From Cristatella mucedo (taxonomy: Eukaryota > Bryozoa > Phylactolaemata > Cristatellidae): 12,551 bases of DNA. The translations under genes were made by a program, and so were the position numbers. The notes beneath the pieces were generated by a model that saw nothing but the letters and a program-made list of their open reading frames with translations, was not told the DNA's origin and made no database searches. Location of the stretch: positions 1-12,551 of the forward strand of contig WPIO01000675.1 of assembly GCA_009760855.2 (NCBI GenBank), in the 5' to 3' direction. Positions 1-7,978 of the stretch are shown one piece after another. Positions within the stretch are counted from its first letter, which is position 1; every line of letters begins with the position of its first letter.

Positions 1-375
1 AGCAGCAGAGTGAAGCACCATGTTTAAAGCATTTCGCACGTAAATAACACGTTTCGCACGAGTTCGCAGCAGATCGCGGAATATGTAGAAACTTCGAATC
101 TACATATCGGAGCGTGCTGGCTGGCTGGCAGCAGAGTGCTGCACCTTGTTTAAAGCATTTCGCACGTAAATAACACGTTTTCGCACGAGTTCGCAGCAAA
201 TCGGGAAATATGTAGAAACTTCGAATCTACATATCGGAGCGTGTGCTGGCTGGCAGCAGAGTGCTGCACCATGTTTAAAGCATTTCGCACGTAAATAACA
301 CGTTTCGCACGAGTTCGCAGCAGATCGCGGAATATGTAGAAACTTCAAATCTACATTTAGGAGCGTGCGCTGGCT

Positions 376-499
376 GGCAGCAGAGTGCTGCACCTTGTTT
401 TGAGCATTTCGCACTCGAATAACACATTTCGCACGAGTTCGCAGCAGATCGCGGAATATCTAGAAAGTTCAAATCTACATTTCGGAGCGTGTGCTGGCT
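376..499. repeat. Representative family B monomer; 20 copies in the window
   Basis: Family B differs from A at several linked positions: CCTTGTTTTGAGC for CCATGTTTAAAGC, ACTCGAATAACAC or ACTCGAATAATAC for ACGTAAATAACAC, and ATATCTAGAAAGTTC for ATATGTAGAAACTTC. The ACTCGAAT block (or its near variant) is found at 413, 2150, 2398, 2897, 3518, 4208, 4460, 5839, 6218, 6718, 7215, 7587, 8987, 9236, 9483, 9979, 10352, 11717, 11966 and 12462. An eroded relative with TTCGGACTGGAATAAC lies at about 4953. B monomers are never next to each other; the closest spacing is two monomers (about 248 bp). They usually follow an A-like monomer ending ACTTCAAATCTACATTT. The linked changes show a distinct lineage, not random divergence. 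Confidence 0.9.
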
Positions 500-1076
500 G
501 GCAGCAGAGTGCTGCACCATGTTTAAAGCATTTCGCACGTAAATAACACGTTTCGCACGAGTTCGCAGCAGATCGCGGAATATGTAGAAACTTCGAATCT
601 ACATATCGGAGCGTGCGCTGGCTGGCAGCAGAGTGCTGCACCATGTTTTAAAGCATTTCGCACGTAAATAACACATTTCGCACGAGTTCGCAGCAGATCG
701 CGGAATATGTAGAAACTTCGAATCTACATATCGGAGCGTGCGCTGGCTGGCAGCAGAGGGCTGCACCATGTTTAAAGCATTTCGCACGTAAATAACACGT
801 TGCGTACAGTTTGCAGCAGATCGTGGAATATGTAGAAACTTCAAATCTACATTTCGGAGCGTGCGCTGGCTGGCAGCAGAGTGCTGCACCATGTTTAAAG
901 CATTTCGCACGTAAATAACACATTTCGCACGAGTTCGCAGCAGATCGCGGAATATGTAGAAAGATCGAATCTACATATCGGAGCGTGTGCTGGCTGGCAG
1001 CAGAGTGCTGCACCATGTTTTAAAGCATTTCGCACGTAAATAACACGTTTCGCACGAGTTCGCAGCAGATCGCGGA

Positions 1077-1103
1077 ATATGTAGAAACTTCGAATCTACA
1101 TAT
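1077..1103. repeat. Dyad of 9-bp arms in family A monomers (one of many copies)
   Basis: ATATGTAGA at 1077-1085 and TCTACATAT at 1095-1103 are perfect reverse complements. They flank AACTTCGAA, whose centre TTCGAA is itself palindromic. The same 27-bp arrangement recurs in most family A monomers with TTCGAA. It weakens in A variants with CTACATTT and is broken in family B, where the left arm is ATATCTAGA and the right arm is often TCTGCATG. The changes in the arms are not compensatory, so base pairing is not obviously kept by selection across families. It could extrude as a hairpin or be a binding site for a dimeric protein; neither is shown by sequence alone. Confidence 0.75.
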
Positions 1104-1121
1104 CGGAGCGTGCGCTGGCTG

Positions 1122-1245
1122 GCAGCAGAGTGCTGCACCATGTTTAAAGCATTTCGCACGTAAATAACACGTTTCGCACGAGTTCGCAGCAGATCGCGGA
1201 ATATGTAGAAACTTCAAATCTACATATCGGAGCGTGCGCTGGCTG
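1122..1245. repeat. Representative family A monomer (124 bp)
   Basis: This copy is close to the commonest form and can serve as the type monomer. It starts with the short dyad GCAGCAGAGTGCTGC. It then has CCATGTTTAAAGC, two TTTCGCACG boxes 21 bp apart (first CGCACGTAAATAAC, then CGCACGAG), a second GCAGCAGA box 64 bp after the first, GATCGCGGAATATGTAG, and the variant loop ACTTCAAATC in place of the usual ACTTCGAATC. It ends with CGGAGCGTGCGCTGGCTG. Family A variants that recur elsewhere have CACATTTCGC for CACGTTTCGC, GTGTGCTGG for GTGCGCTGG, and AAACATCGAATC for AAACTTCGAATC. Confidence 0.9.
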
Positions 1246-1633
1246 GCAGCAGAGTGCTGCACCATGTTTAAAGCATTTCGCACGTAAATAACACATTTCG
1301 CACGAGTTCGCAGCAGATCGCGGAATATGTAGAAAGTTCAAATCTGCATGTCGGAGCGTGTGCTGGCTGGCAGCAGAGTGCTGCACCATGTTTAAAGCAT
1401 TTCGCACGTAAATAACACGTTTCGCACGAGTTCGCAGCAGATCGCGGAATATGTAGAAACATCGAATCTACATATCGGAGCGTGTGCTGGCTGGCAGCAG
1501 AGTGCTGCACCTAGTTTAAAGCATTTCGCACGTAAATAACACGTTTCGCACGAGTTCGCAGCAGATCGCGTAACATGTAGAAACTTCGAATCTACATATC
1601 GCAGCGTGCGCTGGCTGGCAGCACAGTGCTGCA

Positions 1634-1750
1634 CCTAGTTTAAAGCATTTCGCACGTAAATAACACGTTTCGCACTACTTCGCAGCAAATCGGGGAATAT
1701 GTAGAAACTTCGAATCTACATATCGGAGCGTGTGCTGGCTGGCAGCAGAG
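1634..1750. repeat. Representative family C monomer; 13 copies in the window
   Basis: Family C carries CGCACTACTTCGCAG where A has CGCACGAGTTCGCAG, a block change of CGAG to CTAC. It is often coupled to CCTAGTTTAAAGC at the monomer start and sometimes to GCAGCACAGTGCTGC just before it. The CACTACTT block occurs at 1673, 1921, 3166, 4853, 6862, 8003, 8378, 8502, 8757, 9626, 10743, 11117 and 11241. Its distribution is not random: none before 1673, and clusters at 8003-8757 and 10743-11241, which are equivalent parts of two successive higher-order copies. Some C monomers begin with CCATG (for example 8378 and 11241), so the two markers have been separated by recombination or gene conversion. Confidence 0.85.
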
Positions 1751-3942
1751 TGCTGCACCATGTTTAAAGCATTTCGCACGTAAATAACACGTTTCGCACG
1801 AGTTCGCAGCAGATCGCGTAATATGTAGAAACTTCGAATCTACATATCGGAGCGTGCGCTGGCTGGCAGCAGAGTGCTGCACCTAGTTTAAAGCATTTCG
1901 CACGTAAATAACACGTTTCGCACTACTTCGCAGCAGATCGCGGAATACGTAGAAACATCGAATCTACATATCGGAGCGTGTGCTGGCTGGCAGCAGAGTG
2001 CTGCACCATGTTTAAAGCATTTCGCACGTAAATAACACGTTTCGCACAAGTTCGCAGCAGATCACGGAATATGTAAAAACTTCAAATCTACATTTCGGAG
2101 CGTGCGCTGGCTGGCAGAAAAGTGCTGCACCTTGTTTTGAGCATTTCGCACTCGAATAATACATTTCGCACGAGTTTGCAGCAGATCGCGGAATATCTAG
2201 AAAGTTTAAATCTACATATCGAAGCGTGAGCTGGCTAGCAGCAGAGTGCTGCACCATGTTTAAAGCATTTCGCACGTAAATAACACGTTTCGCACGCGTT
2301 CGCAGCAGATCGCGGAATATGGTAAAACTTCAAATCTACATTTCAGAGCGTGCTCTGGCTGGCAGCAGAGTGCTGTACCTTGTTTTGAGCATTTCGGACT
2401 CGAATAACACATTTCGCACGAGTTCGCAGCAGATCGCGGAATATCTAGAAACTTCATATCTGCATGTCGTCGGAGCGTGCGCTGGCTAGCAGCAGACTGC
2501 TGCACCACGTTTAAAGCATTTTGGGCGTAAATAACACGTTTCGCACGAGTTCGCAGCAGATCGCTGAATATGTAGAAACTTTAAATCTGCATGTCGGAGC
2601 GTGCACTTGCTGGCAGCAGTGTGCTGCACCTTGTTTAAAGCATTTCGCACGTAAATAACACGTTTTGCACGAGTTCGCAGGAGATCGCGGAAAATGTAGA
2701 AACTTCGAATCTACATATAGGAGCGTGTGCTGGCTGGCAGCAGAGTGCTGCACCATGTTTAAAGCATTTCGCACGTAAATAACACGTTTTGCACAAGTTC
2801 GCAGCAGATCGCGGAAATATGTAGAAACTTCAAATCTACATTTAGGAGCATGCACTGGCTGGCAGCAGAGTGCTGCACCTTGTTTTGAGATTTCGCACTC
2901 GAATAACACATTTCGCACGAGTTCGCAGCAGATCGCTAAATATCTAGAAAGTTCAAATCTGCTGCATGTGGAGCGTGTGCTGGCTGGCAGCAGAGTGATG
3001 CACCATGTTTAAAGCAGTTCGCACGTAAATAACACGTTTCGCACGAGTTCGCAGCAGATCGCGGAATATGTAGAAACATCGAATCTACATATCGGAGCGT
3101 GCGCTGGCTGGCAGCAGAGTGCTGCACCTAGTTTAAAGCATTTCGCACGTAAATAACACGTTTCGCACTACTTCGCAGCAGATCGCGGAATATGTAGAAA
3201 CTTCGAATCTACATATCGGAGCGTGCGCTGGCTGGCAGCAGAGTGCTGCACCATATTTAAAGCATTTCGCACGTAAATAACACATTTCGCACGAGTTCGC
3301 AGCAGATCGCGGAATATGTAGAAACATCGAATCTACATATCGGAGCGTGTGCTGGCTGGCAGCAGAGTGCTGCACCATGTTTTAAAGCATTTCGCACGTA
3401 AATAACACGTTTCGCACAAAATCGCAGCAGATCACGGAATATGTAAAAACTTCAAATCTACATTTAGGAGCGTGCGCTGGCTGGCAAAAGTGCTGCACCT
3501 TGTTTTGAGCATTTCGCACTCGAATAATACATTTCGCACGAGTTTGCAGCAGATCGCGGAATATCTAGAAAGTTTAAATCTACATATCAAAGCGTGTGCG
3601 CTGGCTAGCAGCAGAGTGCTGTACCATGTTTTAAGCATTTCGCACGTAAATAACACGTTTCGCACGAGTTCGCAGCAGATCGCGGAATATGTAGAAACTT
3701 CGAATCTACATATCGGAGCGTGCGTGCGCTGACTGGCAGCAGAGTGCTGCACCATGTTTAAAGCATTTCGCACGTAAATAACACGTTTCGCACGAGTTCG
3801 AACCAGATCGCGGAATATGTAGACACTTCAAATCTACATGTCGGAGCGTGCGCTTGCTGGCAGCAGAGTGCTGCACCATGTTTAAAGCATTTCGCACGTA
3901 AATAACACGTTTCGCACGAGTTCGCAGCAGATCGCGGAATAT

Positions 3943-4006
3943 GTAGAAACTTCGAATCCACATATCGGAGCGTTTTCGCACGAGTTCGCAGCAGATCGCG
4001 GAATAC
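3943..4006. repeat. Short monomer of 64 bp (60-bp internal deletion)
   Basis: Successive GTAG sites at 3943 and 4007 are 64 bp apart instead of 124. The junction reads CGGAGCGTTTTCGCACGAG. Sequence after CGGAGCG, including the short dyad, the TTTAAAGC block and the first TTTCGCACG box, is missing, and the array resumes at the second TTTCGCACGAG box. CGT is present on both sides of the expected breakpoints, consistent with deletion at microhomology. The lost length is close to half a monomer. Confidence 0.9.
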
Positions 4007-4382
4007 GTAGAAACATCGAATCTACATATCGGAGCGTGTGCTGGCTGGCAGCAGAGTGCTGCACCATGTTTAAAGCATTTCGCACGTAAATAACACGTTT
4101 CGCACAAAATCGCAGCAGATCACGGAATATGTAAAAACTTCAAATCTACATTTAGGAGCGTGCGCTGGCTGGCAGAAAAGTGCTGCACCTTGTTTTGAGC
4201 ATTTCGCACTCGAATAATACATTTTGCACGAGTTCGCAGCAGCAGATCGCGGAATATCTAGAAAGTTTTAAATCTACATATCGAAGCGTGAGCTGGCTAG
4301 CAGCAGAGTGCTGCACAATGTTTAAAGCATTTCGCACGTAAATAACACGTTTCGCACGAGTTCGCAGCAGATCGCGGAATAT

Positions 4383-4750
4383 GTAGAAACTTCGAATCTA
4401 CATATCGGAGCGTGAGCTGGCTGGCAGAAGAGTGCAGCACCATGTTTTGAGCATTTCGCACTCGAATAATACATTTCGCACGAGTTTGCAGCAGATCGCG
4501 GAATATCTAGAAAGTTCAAATCTACATATTGAAGCCTGCGCAGGCTGGCAGCAGAGTGCTGTACCATGTTTAAAGCATTTCGCACGTAAATAACACGTTT
4601 TGCACGAGTTCGCAGCAGATCGCGGAATATGTAGAAACTTCGAATCTACATATCGGAGCGTGAGCTGGCTGGCAGAAGAGTGCAGCACCATGTTTAAAGC
4701 ATTTCGCACGTAAATAACACATTTCGCACGAGTTAGCGTAGCAGATTGCG
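4383..4750. repeat. Local dimer duplication with the GCAGAAGAGTGCAGC mark
   Basis: Two monomers 248 bp apart (GTAGAAACTT at 4383 and 4631) share the rare run CGGAGCGTGAGCTGGCTGG followed by CAGAAGAGTGCAGCACC. The intervening monomer is family B-like and ends with GCCTGCGCAGGC. A related form, GTGAGCAGGCTGG with CAGAAGAGTGCTGC, occurs near 6038-6067. The shared rare changes at a two-monomer spacing indicate a recent local duplication of a dimer. Confidence 0.7.
4534..4545. repeat. Single 12-bp perfect palindrome GCCTGCGCAGGC
   Basis: The usual GAGCGTGCGCTGGC is changed to AAGCCTGCGCAGGC here, giving a perfect 12-bp palindrome found once in the window. It arises from two substitutions that happen to be symmetric. 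It overlaps no other distinct feature and is probably chance. Confidence 0.6.
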
Positions 4751-5419
4751 GAATATGTAGAAACTTCGAATCTACATATCGGAGCGGGCACTGGCTGGCA
4801 GCAGAGTGCTGCACCTACTTTAAAGCATTTCGCACGTAAATAACACGTTTCGCACTACTTCTCAGCAGATCGTGGAATATGTAGAAACTTCGAATGTACA
4901 TATCGGAGCGTGCACTGGCTGGCAGCAGAGTGCTGTACCTTGTTTAAGGCATTTCGGACTGGAATAACACATTTCGCACGAGTTCGCAGCAGATCGCGGA
5001 ATATCTAGAAACTTCATATCTGCATGTCGGAGCGTGCGCTGGCTAGCAGCAGACTGCTGCACCATGTTTAAAGCACTTCGCACGTAAATAACACGTTTCG
5101 AACGAGTTCGCAGCAGATCGCTGAATATGTAGAAACTTTAAATCTGCATGTTGGAGCACGCACTTGCTGGCAGCAGTGTGCTGCACCTTGTTTAAAGCAT
5201 TTCGCACGTAAATAACACGTTTTTGCACGAGTTCGCAGCAGATCGCGGAATATCTAGAAAGTTCAAATCTGCATGTCGGAGCGTGTGCTTGCTTGCAGAA
5301 GAGTGCTGCACCATGTTTAAAGCATTTCGCACGTAAAAAACAAATTTCGCACAAGTTCGCTCCAGATCGCGGAATATGTAGAAACTTCAAATCTACATAT
5401 CGGAGCGTCCGCTGGCTGG

Positions 5420-5665
5420 CAGCAGAGAGTGCTGCACCTTTTCAATCATTTTTCAATCATTTCGCACGTAAATAACACATTTGGCAGTAGTTCGCAGCAG
5501 ATCGCTGAGTATCTACAAACTTCAAATATGCATGTCGGAGCGTGAGCTGACTGGCAGCAGAGTGCTGCACGTTGTTTCAAGGATTTCGCACATCAATAAC
5601 ACATTTCGCACGACTTGCGCAGCGGATCACGGAATATCTAGAAAGTTCAAATCTGCATGTCGGAG
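5420..5665. repeat. Most divergent monomers of the array, with an 11-bp tandem duplication
   Basis: Two consecutive monomers differ from every other copy at many sites. The first has GCAGAGAGTGCTGC and replaces TTGTTTAAAGCA with TTTTCAATCAT repeated twice in tandem (5439-5449 and 5450-5460). It continues with CACATTTGGCAGTAG, CGCTGAGTATCTACAAAC and AATATGCATG. The second has CACGTTGTTTCAAGGATTTCG, CGCACATCAATAACAC, GACTTGCGCAGCGGATCACGG and GTGTCCTGGCTTGC. Both remain recognisable as B-like monomers. Satellite monomers poorly homogenised with their neighbours tend to mark old or rearranged parts of an array, which fits the disrupted setting of 3640-6050. Confidence 0.85.
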
Positions 5666-6177
5666 CGTGTCCTGGCTTGCAGCAGAGTGCTGCACCATGT
5701 TTAAAGCATTTCGCACGTAAATAAAACGTTTCGCACAAGTTCGCAGCAGATCGCACAATATGTAGAAACTTCAAATCTACATTTAGGAGCGTGCGCTGGC
5801 TGCCAGAAGAGTGCTGCACCTTGTTTTGAGCATTTCGCACTCGAATAATACATTTCGCACGAGTTTGCAGCAGATCGCTAAATATCTAGAAAGTTCAAAT
5901 CTGCATGTCGGAGCGTGTGCTGGCTGGCAGCAGAGTGATGCACCATGTTTAAAGCATTTCGCACGTAAATAACACGTTTTGCACGAGTTCGCAGCAGATC
6001 GCGGAATATGTAGAAACTTCGAATCTACATATCGGAGCGTGAGCAGGCTGGCAGAAGAGTGCTGCACCTTGTTTAAAGCATTTCGCACGTAAATAACACG
6101 TTTCACACAAGTTCGCAGGAGATTGCGGAATATGGTAAAACTTCAAATCTACATTTTAGAGCGTGCTCTGACTGGCA

Positions 6178-6211
6178 GCAGAGTGCTGTTTTGAGCACCT
6201 TGTTTTGAGCA
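6178..6211. repeat. Templated 8-bp insertion before a family B block
   Basis: The expected GTGCTGTACCTTGTTTTGAGC is replaced by GTGCTGTTTTGAGC followed by ACCTTGTTTTGAGC. TTTTGAGC is present twice, so the extra bases are a copy of the sequence immediately downstream. The matching monomers at 2362, 9202 and 11932 lack it, so it is private to this higher-order copy. Confidence 0.85.
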
Positions 6212-7928
6212 TTTCGCACTCGAATAACACATTTCGCACGAGTTCGCAGCAGATCGCGGAATATCTAGAAACTTCATATCTGCATGTCGGAGCGTGCTGG
6301 CTGGCTAGCAGCAGAGCTGCTGCACCACGTTTAAAGCACTTCGGGCGTAAATAACACGTTTCGCACGAGTTCGCAGCAGATCGCTGAATAAGTAGAAACT
6401 TTAAATCTGCATGTCGGAGCGTGCACTTGCTGGCAGCAGTGTGCTGCACCTTGTTTAAAGCATTTCGCACGTAAATAACACACGTTTCGCACGAGTTCGC
6501 AGGAGATCGCGGAAAATGTAGAAACTTCGAATCTACATATAGGAGCGTGTGCTGGCTGGCAGCAGAGTGCTGCACCATGTTTAAAGCATTTCGCACGTAA
6601 ATGACACGTTTTGCACGAGTTCGCAGGAGATCGCGGAAAATGTAGAAACTTCAAATCTACATTTAGGAGCATGCACTGGCTGGCAGCAGAGTGCTGCACC
6701 TTGTTTTGAGATTTCGCACTCGAATAACACATTTCGCACGAGTTCGCAGCAGATCGCTAAATATCTAGAAAGTTCAAATCTGCATGTCGGAGCGTGTGCT
6801 GGCTGGCAGCAGAGTGATGCACCATGTTTAAAGCATTTCGCACGTAAAAAAACACGTTTCGCACTACTTCGCAGCAGATCGCGGAATATGTAGATACTTC
6901 GAATCTACATATCGGAGCGTGCGCTGGCTGGCAGCAGAGTGCTGCACCATATTTAAAGCATTTCGGACGTAAATAACACATTTCGCACGAGTTCGCAGCA
7001 GATCGCGGAATATGTAGAAACATCGAATCTCCATATCGGAGCGTGTGCTGGCTGGCAGCAGAGTGCTGCACCATGTTTAAAGCATTTCGCACGTAAATAA
7101 CACGTTTCGCACAAAATCGCAGCAGATCACGGAATATGTAAAAACTTCAAATCTACATTTAGGAGCGTGCGCTGGCTGGCAGAAAAGTGCTGCACCTTGT
7201 TTTGAGCATTTCGCACTCGAATAATACATTTCGCACGAGTTTGCAGCAGATCGCGGAATATCTAGAAAGTTTAAATCTACATATCAAAGCGTGCTCTGGC
7301 TAGCAGCAGAGTGCTGTACCATGTTTTAAGCATTTCGCACGTAAATAACACGTTTCGCACGAGTTCGCAGCAGAACGCAGAATATGTAGAAACTTCGAAT
7401 CTACATATCGGAGCGTGCGCTGGCTGGCAGCAGAGTGCTGCACCATGTTTAAAGCATTTCGCACGTAAATAACACATTTCGCACGAGTTCTCAGCAGATC
7501 GCGGAATATGTAGAAAGTTCAAATCTGCATGTCGGAGCGTGTGCTGGCTGGCAGCAGAGTGCTGCACCTTGTTTTGAGCATTTCGCACTCGAATAACACA
7601 TTTCGCACGAGTTCGCAGCAGATCGCTAAATATCTAGAAAGTTCAAATCTGCATGTCGGAGCGTGTGCTGGCTGGCAGCAGAGTGATGCACCATGTTAAA
7701 AACATTTCGCACGTAAATAACACGTTTCGCACGAGTTCGCAGCAGATCGCGGAATATGTAGAAACATCGAATCTACATATCGGAGCGTGCACTGGCTGGC
7801 AGCAGAGTGCAGCACCATGTTTAAAGCATTTCGCACGTGAATAACACGTTTCGCACGAGTTCGCAGCAGATCGCGTAACATGTAGAAACTTCGAATCTAC
7901 ATATCGCATCGTGCGCTGGCTGGCAGCA

Positions 7929-7978
7929 CAGTGCTGCACCTAGTTTAAGGGCACCTAGNTTATCGGAGTTTAAAGCAT
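7929..7978. repeat. 25-bp insertion at a monomer start, containing the only ambiguous base
   Basis: After CAGTGCTGCACCTAGTTTAA the sequence reads GGGCACCTAGNTTATCGGAG before TTTAAAGC resumes. The extra 25 bp is largely a partial copy of the adjacent GCACCTAGTTTA, so the inserted stretch looks like local slippage or a joining error. The N is at 7959, where the parallel sequence suggests T. The equivalent site in the next copy (about 10705) has no insertion. An ambiguous call beside a unique structural irregularity makes a sequencing or assembly fault a real possibility. Confidence 0.85.

Larger units (their letters stand above)
1..2237. repeat. Left part of the array: A-rich monomers, then the tail of a higher-order copy
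   Basis: About 18 monomers. From 1 to about 1500 nearly all are family A, differing mainly at CpG-type positions (CACG or CACA before TTTCGC, GTGCGC or GTGTGC, TTCGAA or TTCAAA). One B monomer sits near 380-500 and an atypical monomer near 750-870 reads GTTGCGTACAGTTTGCAG. From about 1560 the order changes to a pattern seen again further right: a GCGTAACATG monomer, a GCAGCACAGTGCTGC monomer, C monomers at 1673 and 1921, CAAATCGGGG at 1686, an AATACGTAG monomer, then an ATCACGGAATATGTAAAAAC monomer at about 2063. The same succession occurs at about 8450-8930, about 6.83 kb downstream. This part is therefore the end of a higher-order copy whose beginning is either outside the window or replaced by uniform A monomers. 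Confidence 0.8.
2238..6050. repeat. Long, rearranged higher-order copy (about 3.8 kb)
   Basis: The start is set at the monomer carrying TTTCAGAGCGTG, an anchor shared with the later copies (similar sites at 2341, 9179 and 11909, TTTTAGAGCG at 6153). The first part, 2238-3640, follows the same monomer order as the later copies: ACTCGAAT after TTCGG, TTCATATCTGCATG, GCAGACTGCTGC, CTTTAAATCTGCATG, CATATAGGAGCG, GAGATTTCGC, GAGTGATGCACC, a C monomer, CCATATTTAAAGC and CACAAAATCGC. After 3640 the order breaks down. There is a 64-bp monomer, a second CACAAAATCGC anchor at 4103, a two-monomer local duplication, a degraded second set of early markers at about 4870-5290, and strongly diverged monomers around 5420-5665. 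The copy is about 7-9 monomers longer than the copies to its right. Insertion of an extra partial higher-order unit by unequal exchange would explain this; that is inference. Confidence 0.7.

Noticed and set aside
2560-2582. Hammerhead ribozyme, as found in some animal satellites
   Set aside because: CGCTGAATATGTAGAAAC superficially recalls the CTGANGA and GAAA core elements, but CTGAATA does not fit the conserved core, the motif is restricted to a few variant monomers, and I see no supporting three-stem layout on either strand.
4230-4245. GCAGCAGCAG triplet gain near 4236 as a microsatellite
   Set aside because: Only one extra CAG relative to neighbouring monomers; too short to treat as a separate repeat.
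6156-6596. Longest open frame (about 146 codons, minus strand) and the many similar frames as genes
   Set aside because: Each is the satellite monomer read through two or three phases. All share the same translated segments, starts and stops move with indels, and variants show no bias to third codon positions. No promoter or unique sequence is present.
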